From contig JASWJB010000033.1 of assembly GCA_032433595.1 (NCBI GenBank), forward strand, positions 1-64,000: DNA of 64,000 nucleotides. The letters run 5' to 3'. The notes below the pieces were generated by a model that saw only the letters and a program-made list of their open reading frames with translations, was not told where the DNA came from and searched no databases. A program made the position numbers and the translations under genes. Positions 23,011-34,304 of the stretch are shown here, one piece after another; position 1 is the stretch's first letter; each line of letters begins with the position of its first letter. The stretch is from Conoideocrella luteorostrata (lineage: Eukaryota > Ascomycota > Sordariomycetes > Hypocreales > Clavicipitaceae).

Positions 23011-24274
23011 CGTGACCGCGAGCTGGGTGATATGGGGATGGGGTATCAGAAGCTGGCATGGGCCATTGAGCCGGGAAAATGAGTTGGCAACAGACGAAGG
23101 GGGAAGAAGCGAAGAGAAATGGGATGCAGAGATGAGAGTGGCTAACAATTAATGGTTATGACCTAAGGCGGGCTGCCGCAGCCGTTTTATGCCAGTCTCC
23201 GGACTACACAGCTGGCAAACAGCTGTTGATTGTTTCTGTGACTCTGTACTCCGTACGGAGTACTCCACTAGTTAGTAGTGAAAGGATCCGGTAAGCCAAC
23301 CGCAGCACAACCACCAAGGCTCGCCAGCTGGCCAGCAGCCGCACAGCAGGACGGACCTCTAGGCTGCACCGCACTGCACTGGCCAGCAGTCAATTAGAGA
23401 GAATGGCGAAATTAAATTTACCCACTCTTCAGTCTCACAGGGGCTTGACGACAAGACGCGTTCTTGCACAGTAGTTTTAGTTTCCAGATCCACTCACTAA
23501 GCGCTGGCTAACTACGGAGTTGTAGGCAAAAAGCCCCGCCCAAAAGCCGTCATCGCCTAGTGTTCTCAGGCTCATCATGAGGCTCACTGACACGGTGGAC
23601 ATCAATTGATTCATCGAGTCCAGGCACCAGCCGACAGACCCACCTCAGCTACCTGTAAGGTGCCACAGCCAGAACACGGTTTAGTACGTCAAACACGTAG
23701 CCGGAGGCAACAGTGGCACGGACATCGTGCACCTCCGACACGAATGCCGCGCGATATCACGTGAAGGTTTGACTTCTCAAGGAGATGCTGCCTGTTGTGA
23801 ATTGACTCATCCATACGCCACGAGCATCGCGCATTTGTTGATGTTTTGGGTAGGTACCCGACAGTGCTTGTGGACAGTGGATGAGCCCACAAAGCCCCTG
23901 CTTGTGGATTATCTGCCTGCCTAGGAGTAGGAGATGCCCGACCCGACGCACATTTCCAATGCAATTCACGAATTAGCCAGTCTATCTTCATCTGCCATCC
24001 ATTGACCATTGGCCATTGCAACTCATTGTGCTGTGAAACACATCATGGTTGTCCACCACTTTTGCCAAAGGGGTCGCCCCCTGCACCGCTGTAGCCTTGC
24101 TCACAGTGCTTTCTGCGATAGTCCTCGGTATGACACCACTCTTGCCCAGCTTGCATCGAGCAACACCTCACCGACAGAGAGCCACGCACCCAAATATTCC
24201 TAGTGCAGGTATAGGCTATGAAGATGTTCTGTCCCATGGTAATGTGGGACCTCCTCCCTTTGCAATTGTGCTTG
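23011..24274. other. PARP upstream region with 18-bp palindrome
   Basis: Non-coding. It contains the perfect palindrome GTACTCCGTACGGAGTAC (23246-23263), two overlapping copies of the dispersed motif, about 240 bp upstream of the PARP start. No other feature. Confidence 0.5.
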
Positions 24275-24759
24275 CTATTCATTCATACAATCAGTGCTGA
24301 ACGGAGAGAGGTGCATTGCTTGCGGAACGCATCTAGACAACGGCGTTGTGCAGCAGCTGGCGTCTTCGTGGCGGCATCAAGAATTTACCACTGGATGATG
24401 GATTGTGAAACTTACTCGAAAAACATACACGCTCCTTTGTAAATGCTGACTCTCTGCAACGTGTCCATCGAAAATTTGTGATCCAACATGTCCAAATCAT
24501 CTACCGGCCAGTTAGCAAACGCTTTTTCCGCATCACTCCTCATTTGCTGCTTCTGCCGGAACCTACAACAGCGCTTGTGGTTCAGATCTCTCCAACCTGC
24601 GGTATCGCTCCTATTCCAGTCATGCCACCACTCCAGCGTAATTCGATCGAGGCTATTCTTCTCACGCCATTTGCGTAACGAATCCGAGTCAGGGTCAGAG
24701 TTCGCGGCGGCCAGAGAGTCTGTTACAAGGACCCAAATAACTGGTATGGAGATCTTCAT
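24275..24759 (-). CDS. Possible small secreted cysteine-containing protein
   Basis: Tentative model complement(join(24275..24332, 24416..24759)), 133 aa. The first exon starts MKISIPVIWVLVTDSLAAANS, which looks like a signal peptide with a cleavage-like AAA-N site. The mature part is Trp/Asp/Arg-rich, with an RCC pair. The first exon would end in a stop, but that stop sits inside a perfect GTAAGT donor. Splicing to a TAG acceptor 83 nt downstream continues the frame as ACMFFECVPQ and ends DCMNE, bringing the mature Cys count to five. No family is recognised. The gene is supported only by the signal-peptide-like start, the in-phase splice and the absence of a competing gene. The region could also be non-coding. 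Confidence 0.4.
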
Positions 24760-26387
24760 TGTGTCATGTCTGTACGGTGCCGACAGCACTGGACAGGTGT
24801 AGCAATATCGTGAGCCTTGCACGAGACAACACAAAGAAGAGTAGAGAAAGAATTCGATGCTCATTTTCTCAAGAGTCAAAGGCATATGTCTACGGAGTAC
24901 CAGGCCACAACATAGACAATCACGCTACATGCAAGGCTGTGAGATTCATGACGCCCATACTACCCGCCATCTAATCCAATGGAAAAGGGGGGTCTGCAGT
25001 CCCGGCACCTCTTGGTCATGGTAAATGTGGAAGAGCAGCTTCATATGATATATTTGTCGCGCACATGCATGCTGCAATGGGGAAGCATAAATTGAGTTTT
25101 GTTTCCTGGGGTCGTGGCCCCACAGACGCAGCGACGGTAGCCTTTTCGATCCGACTTGATGCAGCTGTGGGACGAATCGCGATGCGAGGAGCATGAAGTG
25201 GCGCGGTGGGCGGACTACTCCGTACAGATGGCCAGATTGCCAAATCAATGAGAGCCTGACTGGCAGGTAAATTCAAGGCAGGCTCTGCCGAAACGGACCA
25301 ATTGGCTCTTTTATGATAACTATCATGCAAGATATAGCTTAGTAGTGTGAACTCTGCGGTGCATGAGGTGCTGTCCAATCGAATCTCCTCCGCCGGCCGG
25401 ATGGACCTGAGACTTGAGCGTATTCAAAGGCTACTAGTATCACGTCGAAGCGAAAGTGGTGCCCACTGCCCTGCTCCTCGCATGTCGCCACAAACTTTCT
25501 CCTTTGCATCGAAACGAACAGCAACTTGACAACGACAAATTTTTTCCCAAAGTGTTAGATTCTGCAGCCTGCGTGCCAAAATCGAACAAAGACAGATTTT
25601 CCTGCGATTCGGAGCAATCGAATGTGACGGAACTAGACCCGGCTGAAGTAGTAACTAGTAGGTACGTACCTCTGCGGAGTCACTACGAAGTACTCTGCTC
25701 TGCCCTCTCTGCCTTCACCCTCCACTTTGGCTCTGTGCTGCGTGGGAAGAGCGATCAGTGAGAACCGCGACATTTGGTCTGCCAATGTTCAAATGCTCAG
25801 CGAAGCATTGGTGATTGCAGCTAGGTCAACCACCCCCGTCTCTCTCCGTGAAATTCGAAATTCCTCACGACTGAACTACTTCGCTGCATCGTTTCACGGG
25901 CCCCCCGTTTTCCGCCGCTCTCACCAGTCGGCATCAACCTAACTACTAACTAGGTACCCAGAGAAAGTGTCAACTGTGCTGTCAAGCTCGCAGCCACACC
26001 AGCCATCGCTCCACTACCAGGAGGCCTGGTGCATTTGATTGGCACGTCTAACGCACCGAGCAGCGCTCTGCTGCCTGCTGCCTCCAATTCAGTCAGCCGG
26101 CTGCAGGTGCTCACAACTGGGAGTGGTGACGCATGTGCACTGTACATAAACTCGGCTCCGAATCACATCGACTCCTCGCGATTAGACTCCGAATATACAG
26201 TTTCAGGCTGACAGTTTGGACTTACTCGAGCATCGCCAGCATCTCCAGCATATCCAGCATCGTCAGCGCGGTGTGGATACACATAGACGCACATCATTGT
26301 ATGCCAGATTTGTTAGCCGTCTGCCCTGGTATTCGATCTTCATTGCCAGCAGCTTGTGCGACCTGCAAATCCACGCCGCTGGCCATC
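24760..26387. other. Non-coding region upstream of the F-box gene
   Basis: No supported gene. Two copies of the dispersed motif lie at 24891-24899 and 25216-25224. The open frame of the F-box gene extends back to 26133, but the added 85 residues look like translated leader sequence. Confidence 0.4.
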
Positions 26388-27872
26388 ATGGCACACTGCG
26401 CGTCGACAGCCTTGCCCGGCACCCGTCCAATTCAAACGATCCCGGTGGAGGTCTTGCTACGCATTAGCTACCACCTTCCTACCCCAGACTTGGGTGCCCT
26501 TCGGTTGACATGTCGCTCCGTTGAGCAGTCACTTTACACAACTTTTGTCAGCGAGTTCTTCACGCGCAAAAAGTTCATGATCACACAAGACAGCTTGCAA
26601 ACTTTAATAGACATTTCGAAAAGTCGCTTAAGCCGGCATTTACGCGATGTCCACATTGGTTTGGATCGATTCCCTGAAGGCAGTACACGTCCCCTGTCAG
26701 ATGAAGTGAAGGAGGCCAAATTCAGGCAGCGGTTTGCCGATAACTTCACGTTGTGGAACACTGGACACCACCGAGATATGATGGCCGAGGCATTCCGCAA
26801 CCTTGAAAATCTGACGACTATCGTCATTAGAGATTTCAACTCTCGTCGCCGCTCGAGAGACGGCGACTCTGCCGAATGGCACAGTTATGGTTATACAACC
26901 ATATTCAATGAGACGGGAGTGAGCCTGAATCAAGGCATGACTGGAGTGTGGAACTCGGGTCTTCCGAACCAGTATGGCAGCCAGGTTTTCGCCGCCGTCA
27001 TCTTTGCCCTCGGCGCAGCCAACGCGAAACCAAAGGGCATCGAAATCATGTCCAGGAACAATAATGAAATGCGCGATTTTGCCTTCAACATCCCTGCCTA
27101 CTTACAATCATCTGTCGTCCCCATCTTGCAAGGTCTTGAAAAGCTACACTTGAGTATAGACCTGGCGTGGCGGTGTTGCAACTTAGGATGGAGCGCGCAT
27201 GCACCTGGCGTGACACGAGCTGCCCCCGATTTGCTCATCAGACAATTTCTCGCTCATACCACCAATCTCAAGGACCTGCGCATCAACGAACACAAGACGA
27301 ATAACGCCGGGCTGATCGATCTCCTTGACTGGATGGTCGGGGATGGAGGAGATTCTTCGTCTCAGTCAAAGAGCACGCAGGACGCACCAGTCATCTCAAT
27401 GCCACACTTGGAGAAGCTCAGCCTCGGAGCCATGAGCGTCGACGCTCCACGGCTTCTAAAGCTGGTCAAAAAATTCGCGTCATCTCTGAAGAGCCTGGAA
27501 CTCTGGAAGGTGACCATGACCCGTAACATGCCACCAATGGCAAGAACGCCAGCGCCAAAAGAAATCTTCTGGGCCTTTTTCTTCAAAAAACTCATCGAGA
27601 TCCCCGGTCTCGATCTCAAGCATTTCAAGGCAGGAATGCTTCAGCAACATTGGGTCGAGAAACCTGTCCCCATACATGTCTCATTTAAAGGCCACGGCCC
27701 CACGCGTGAATACTTCGGATCGAATTGTAAGGACTTCATTGGGGAGATCAAAGAACTCCTCGAAGCGCAATGGCCAGACGACAATCACCACCATCAGCAT
27801 CACCACCAATTCCTCCATGGTGATCCCGAATTCCAGAGTAAGGTTCCATCCAGCCAATTCACCTCTGAATGA
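26388..27872 (+). CDS. F-box-like domain protein
   Basis: 494 aa from the chosen ATG at 26388. An in-frame ATG at 26133 would add 85 residues of poor quality. Residues about 14-55 match an F-box: IQTIPVEVLLRISYHL, PDLGALRLTCRSVEQ. The remainder looks like the leucine-containing, repeat-like region typical of fungal F-box proteins, with periodic Leu-rich segments (LEKLSLGAMSVDAPRLLKL, LKSLELWKVTM) that may form an irregular LRR-type substrate platform. The C-terminus has a His-rich run. By family, it would recruit substrates to an SCF ubiquitin ligase through Skp1. The target is unknown. No intron is needed. Confidence 0.75.
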   Translation: MAHCASTALPGTRPIQTIPVEVLLRISYHLPTPDLGALRLTCRSVEQSLYTTFVSEFFTRKKFMITQDSLQTLIDISKSRLSRHLRDVHIGLDRFPEGSTRPLSDEVKEAKFRQRFADNFTLWNTGHHRDMMAEAFRNLENLTTIVIRDFNSRRRSRDGDSAEWHSYGYTTIFNETGVSLNQGMTGVWNSGLPNQYGSQVFAAVIFALGAANAKPKGIEIMSRNNNEMRDFAFNIPAYLQSSVVPILQGLEKLHLSIDLAWRCCNLGWSAHAPGVTRAAPDLLIRQFLAHTTNLKDLRINEHKTNNAGLIDLLDWMVGDGGDSSSQSKSTQDAPVISMPHLEKLSLGAMSVDAPRLLKLVKKFASSLKSLELWKVTMTRNMPPMARTPAPKEIFWAFFFKKLIEIPGLDLKHFKAGMLQQHWVEKPVPIHVSFKGHGPTREYFGSNCKDFIGEIKELLEAQWPDDNHHHQHHHQFLHGDPEFQSKVPSSQFTSE

Positions 27873-28764
27873 TGGATGCATTCTATCAATGAGAACTACT
27901 ATTTGATTCACAAGAAGCTAACTTCGAGTCTCCAGTGGATAATCATACTTTTCTAGATGGTGAAGACAGCGCCACCGAATAACGACGAATAAAGCTAATG
28001 GTTGGTTATACAGGGCTGGATATGGAATGGTTTGATGAGTTTGGAGACATTCTGCCTCCGAGTTGACGGCACTGTTGTAGTTAACAGTCCCATCCGTATC
28101 CATAGTGGGATGTACGATGTCTCGGGTGGCCAACACCTGCGCGGGATCCGAATGTAAATTGAAGTTCACCAATGCTGTATCTGTTAGATATTGCCAAAGG
28201 CAACTACATATGACGACAACGATGATGATGGCATTAAGTAGGATTGTACAGAATATCAGCGGGCTAATCCACAATCCATATGCCTCTTCCGAGCTGTCCA
28301 AAATGTTCATCATGCATGAGTCAAATATTCATTCCATTGTGTTTATTCCATTTTCCAAATCGCAGCGTAAATGCGCAATCTTTACCGGCGCTATAAGCAC
28401 ATGATATATATCCCATCCATGTCTCCAATTTCCGAATGACGCCGTCTATCTTGCCCACACGTGCACCATGAAAATGCTCCCAGTCAGCATGCTCCGAAAC
28501 ACCAAGAAACTCAATTCTTACCCGTCTATTATGATCCATTGGTGCCTATCCATCACACGACACAGGTGACATTAGACTTGTGCTCGTTCTCTTCTTGCCT
28601 TAGTGATGTATCAAATGCAGCAGCTAGCAAATGGAGTTCGCGTAATGCTCCTCAGTCCAGAGAGACAGATGCTATCACATAGCAAGGCTCCCCCTCCCGA
28701 AACTTCCCCCCAACGAAAACACAAAATATGAAGGAAAAGCCAAGCGCCTCTAACCAACGACAAC
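27873..28764. other. Intergenic region between convergent genes
   Basis: About 0.9 kb. A 131-aa minus-strand frame at 27918-28313 has one hydrophobic segment but no recognisable domain or partner exons, so it is not called. Confidence 0.4.
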
Positions 28765-31700
28765 TCACGCAAGACCCATAAATTCGTTCTGACGCAGAAA
28801 GCTTGTTGCCAGCTCGTCCCCTCCATGCTCTGCTGCTTCCATCCAGTGCACAGCGACACACATGAGTCCCACATCATTTCGAACATCACCGTCTTTGCCA
28901 GTTACAGTCAGTCCTGCTGCCGCTGCTGTAGTGCCTCCAGGAGCCGCCGCACGGGAATGTACCGCTGTATTTGCAAGGCCGGCGGACCCAACAGCTCCTA
29001 AATTTCCACGAGCCCGCTCATTCTTTCCGTATCTCTCCATGACCGTCTGCTTGAAGACTTCACGAGGTTTAGATAGTGGGAGAGTAGTGCGCTCAACAAA
29101 CTCAGGGTTGGACAAGTAAAAGAGCGCCAGCTCCCGCTGTGCGGTTGGATATCCCTCCTTCGCTGTGATGGCCCACATCTTGCCGGCATCATCCAATTTG
29201 TAGGTGGTGGATGGTGGTGGAGGCGTCCCTGTCAGGGACGGCTTTGCTTCAGACAGCAAATTGTTCTCCCCAGCAGAATTGCGACAACGCGTGTGTGCTG
29301 CAATTACCTCATCTGCCATTTCCACCATGGTCAGACAAACTTCTGACTTCAGCTTGAGTGCTGCCAGGCCTGCATTCCAAAATGCTTTACCACGTTCAGG
29401 CTTGTCAAGAATAGAAGGGGGTACAAAGGCGGCGATGAGCTGAAGATCGCGAAACAATGACTTCGGTCGGATTCCAGTGTCTCGAAAAAGTCTTTGCAAT
29501 TCGCCAGTAATCACATCCGTACCTACAGAACCGTTTGAAACTATCGATCTCGTTTCCGGGTTTATTTGGCGTGGCTGATGTGTGTGGCCTGTTGGCTGAA
29601 AGGCAGATTGAATCGCCTGAGATCGACGTTCCTTGACGTTGTCGATAGTTCCATCGAGAAGGGTTTGGCGATTGTTCCCTGTACGATCATCTATGGTGCT
29701 AGATCCCGCATCGGAACGGTTTGCCTTGAGCTTTTTGGAGCCGTTCCACATGAGCGAAGCAACAATGAGGTTTTCCAGTTCGTTGAGTGCATTGAGTTTG
29801 GCAAACGGATTCGGGTTCACGCTAAACATGTTCAACAACCGGTGATAGGCCTTTTTGAACGGGAAATCGACGGCGCTGTCCTTCATATTTGAAGATCGGG
29901 TGGGATATAGCTTGGCACCACCTCCAAGTGAACTCTCAGTATCTTCACCCACACCTCCACTTTGTAGAGGCTCGGAAGACCGTTCAGACGTAACCTCTCC
30001 TGCGCCTCTCAAATTTCGAAAGCTCTTCTTTTTTTCAATCACTCTTGGCCTGGTGGAACTTCGACTACTAACTTCCTTGTCCTTCTTCTCGGACCGCCGT
30101 CGAGCTCGGCGATCCAAGGCATCCTTTCGATCTATGCACTCTTGTCCAAGGCCATGAAACCAAGCATCGGTTTCTGATCCACGCGCCAGCACTTGACTCC
30201 CCAGGTCTGACAAGAGTAGAGATGTAAGAGACTGCCGCAAGTCGGTCAAGAAACGTGTCTTCTCATCCTCAGCACGTTGCTGGAAAATTGTCTCATTTGA
30301 AGATGCCGATGTACCAGGCCGTCCAGTAGAGACACTCGAACTAGATGGTAATGGGACATGATACAGTGGCCCGGAGAAAGTGGTTGAGACATTAGTCAGA
30401 CTTGTGGTGGGCGAATAAGCTCGCGAGATTGCGGAACCTGGTGATACAGCAGGCTGAAATGGCGACCAAAAAGTGCCCGTAGAGTCCACAGTGTTAACTG
30501 GCGATGATTTTTCAAAATAGTCGTGACTATCCACAACATCAGATAAAGACGCAGTCGGTTTGGTGAAGCTGACTCGGGACGTATCCAAGGAATGCTGGCT
30601 CATGCTAGGGTTGCTGAGATTTCGTGCGTTGCGACTCAGCCAACCTGGTCTTGCTGATGTCGAACCGAGACGTCTTTCGCTGTCGCTTATAATGCTCGCA
30701 GCATCATCACCATTCCATGCCTGGTCTTTGTCACGGGCCCTCATACGGTCATAGACAACTTTCTCACGTTTGTACAGGTCACTGGACCATAACACAGGTG
30801 CATCCCGAATCGTCTCACCGACAAGTTTGGATATGCACCTGTCTACCTCACAGCAGAATCTGTGGATTCTCTCTTCTCCATGGCAGAAATTCTCGATGCC
30901 ATACTGCTGCAACCACAAGGTGGTCATTTCGGCTTGATCATCGCTCAATTTATTTGGTCCACCCTGTTCCTCGGAGGCGGCTAGGAGATCCATAATCTGA
31001 GACTCTGTCTGATAAAGGTAGGAAGATCCAGGAGCGCGGCTGACATTAGCCCGTGACCGTTGCAGGGAATTCCATCGTCGAGGCATGCCCATGTTCTTCA
31101 AAGCTTGACAGATATCTCGACTGTGGACATATTCTTTAGAATTGCGGACGTCCGTGACGAACCACATCTTGTCGCGCATTGCTCGAACTCGCCTCATCAT
31201 ACGGTCTATCAGACCCTCGTGACGTTCCTGGCTTTGCTTGAGCCACACCAACCACGCATCATACTCTTCAATGGCGGCTGCAGATCGTCGGATCGAATCC
31301 CTTGGGCCGCGGGAAAATATGTTGACCAATACCGCGAACCCGTTATCACGAAGAGACGGCGACTCCAGAGCCCAAAGATGTTTGAGTGTCTTCCAGTATA
31401 CATGAGCTGAAACAAAGTCGGCTTGAGCCTTAGACTGAGACGAGGCTGCCCGCAGCATCTGAATTAAAATCGGTTCGTCTTCATCACGAAGAGTCCGGCT
31501 CAAAGGCGAAGTCGCAGCATGAGTGACGCTAGGATCCTTGGAGCCAGACGATTTCGGTATCTCAGAGTGTGGTTTGTATGGGTTACGACTTGACATTGAC
31601 CTTTCCGATGTGATGATCTTGTTTTTGGACTTGTATCTTCGAATCCGGGATGCTCGGTTTGTTAGCTGAGGCGCATGGTCGCCTGCTTTCTCCAAACTAC

Positions 31701-34304
31701 GGGGAATCTCATATTCTTCAACCAATCTCAGGATTGCATCGCGTAGCTGATGATAGTCCTTGTCAAGTTCTGGGCCTTGAGCATCTTCATCTTCGTCAGT
31801 ATCCGTGGTGGAGGAGTTTTCATCGTCATCCATCTCGTCATCCGGGTCGTAAGTCATTGTAGTTGATAATTTTGCGCCGTCTGAAGAGAGAAACAGTACT
31901 ATCCATCTTTCAGCACATGGGTGACATAGTCCTCGGGTAGCTTCAGCTCCTAGGCTCTGGCCCAGTTCATGAACAGCAAGCCGCAGGCGGTAGCCGTCAT
32001 CCTCATATTGGTTCATTTTCCTCTGCGCACGGGGATCAGCTGACGGTGGGGAATATCTTTGCGACAGACCATTAGATTGACCGTCCTGTGAGCTTTCGGG
32101 GGCTGCATTTGTTGTGTCGCTGACCACGGACGAAAAACTGGTGCTTATTATTGAGGCTGTTTCCATATTGTAAGGTCTGAGACCCGCCGTAGCTGGTATT
32201 TGCTGTGAGATTGCAGAAAGTCCAGATATGGAGGCTGAGCCAGAACGAAGAGTGTTCGACAAGGACGACATTGGTCGGCGTTCGGGGAAAAGGGCATTTA
32301 CCAAGGTAACCAAGTCCGAAGGGCTCAAGACTAGGTAAGGATGAACCTCCACAGTCTCCCTAAGAGAAGTGATAGATCTAGCAGGAAGTAGTTTGGCTGT
32401 TGAAATTTTGGAACGAGAGCCTTGGAATCTGGTAAGGATGCTCTCTACATGACCCTTGATCCGAGGAGGGACTTCCACTGGTACACAGGTAGCTGAGGGC
32501 TTACCACTCCACATGCTGGAAACATATTCGTGGGCCTTCATTGCAACTTTCTTCAAGATTTTCTCGCGAGCGTAGGGGGTAATGTGATACTCGGCCAACA
32601 TGCCGTAAGACTCGGGGTGGACAATTACGCCCAAAAGGAATACAAAAAAAAGGCATCTCCAGACAAGCCAGCGGGAAGTATTTTCCACGTATTTGTTGTC
32701 GAGCTTGTTCAGGATTGCATTACCAAGCTCCAAAAGGCCTTCAGGAATTCCGGTGGCGTCTTCGTCGTCAACCAATTCGAACAGCCCCTGGACGGCCTTT
32801 TCATAGAAATCTTTGGCAGCAGCCTCATCAGAAGAATTCCAGTCTGAAAGGTTGAATCTCGTTCCGTGTTGGTCTTCGGCTCTGTCGAGAATGAAGGCGC
32901 CGTCTTCTAAGATCTTCATTAAGTACCACTCCATATTAGACTTTCCAGACCAGTCGCGCATAGCCGTCCATATATTAAGCACAGAGATAAGGAAATGCTC
33001 GCTGCTGGATTTGGGCTGTTGAACGAGTCCCGCGAGGACGGTAGCCCAAATATCTGTACGTCGTTGGTCCTCCGAACTGTCTGGTCCGGCAGAGTTGGCG
33101 AAGCAAGAATGAATTAGGATGGAGAGTGGATCATGCCGTTGGAACGATAGGAGACGTTCTATATCAGGGCCTGCATTACTCCGGTTAGATGCACTTGCAT
33201 GATGTCTACTAGCGGATCTTCCATGATACGGCAGTACAGATTCAACTGGCTCCATTCCTTTGTGGAAGCTAAGGAAAGCGTTAAACTCGGAGCTGGAAAG
33301 GGCGCATATCCTGGTGGCCAGATACTCCGGATTGGTTCGAATCTCAGACAAGAATTCAAGGAAAGTATCTCTAGCGGACGCTGAAATATCATGCAGAAAT
33401 GGAGTAATAGATTGAAGCGGCCCAACGCCAACGCTGGAGCTTGTCGAAGTGTCCAAGCTTTCTGATGAACCCAAGGCAGGAGAAGAAATGGGTTCCATAT
33501 CAGGCTCTAAGAGAGCGTACCGACGTAATTCGTCGCAGCTCTTGCGAACATCCTGGATCGCGTTATACAGTAAGGCAAAACCGTCCTTGTCATCTTTCCG
33601 GAAGCTATCAACCAGGTTACGGTGGGCAATATCACCACATCGGGTAAGGCGGGAACTCAGGGCTGTAGAGATTAGACTTCTTTGCAAACGAACTCGAGTG
33701 TTGGCACGCTTGCGCTCCTGGTACCTAGAAAGGCGCACAACATGGGCAAGCTCCTGTAGTGTAATGCTCTCATCGTCCTTCGTCAGATGTGGATTTGTGT
33801 ACTGTGTAAGGTCCGGCATTAACGGCAGCGTACGGGACTGTCGAGGGCTCGTGTCACTGGGAACAGGAGGGTTCACAGAGGAGTGGTCATTAGGATTTCG
33901 TCGTTCGCTTGTTTGATTAGGCATATCTGGCTGTGCCACAAAAGGTTTCCTCGAGGTTGCTGTGCCAGACTGAGTCCTTTGGAAGCTCCATCGGTTTGCC
34001 TCATCTGCATGACGCAAGGGAAGATTTGACCGGCTCTGTTCTATAGATCTGGGAGGGCTCTTTGAATGATATCGGCTTGTTCTGGAGACATCTTTATGGC
34101 CTTCGCGTCGCGACGATGGGCTGGGAGACCTTGACTGTCGTGTAGTTGGTGGCGACACAGCTGGCAACAAAAGCGCAGGCTTATTAGCAAGACTGATCAA
34201 ACCACAAACAGGAGGAGATTTGGCTATCAAAATCTGAAGCTTAACATACTTTCAGGAGAGCCTGTGCGGACTGGTGAAGAGAGCGATCGTTGCATGGAGA
34301 TCAT
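28765..34304 (-). CDS. Very large conserved-type protein with C-terminal Sel1-like repeats
   Basis: Model complement(join(28765..34160, 34250..34304)), about 1816 aa. The 89-nt intron (GTATGT to GCCAG) joins SPVRTGSPE to VSPPTTRQSRSPSPSSRR in frame and removes an unlikely start inside the intron. The first 150 residues are Ser/Arg/Pro-rich and probably disordered. Long helical regions follow, separated by acidic (DDEMDDDENSS, DTDEDEDAQ) and Ser-rich linkers. Near the C-terminus, segments such as AGKMWAITAKEGYPTAQRELALFYL and GLMCVAVHWMEAAEHGGDELA have the alternating small/large helix pattern of Sel1/TPR-like repeats. These are usually scaffolds for protein binding. The precise family is not identified. 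An upstream in-frame ATG at 34319 and a possible further 5' exon make the N-terminus uncertain. Confidence 0.8.

Noticed and set aside
27918..28313. 131-aa minus-strand frame with one hydrophobic stretch
   Set aside because: No partner exon or family similarity; the C-terminal half reads like non-coding sequence.
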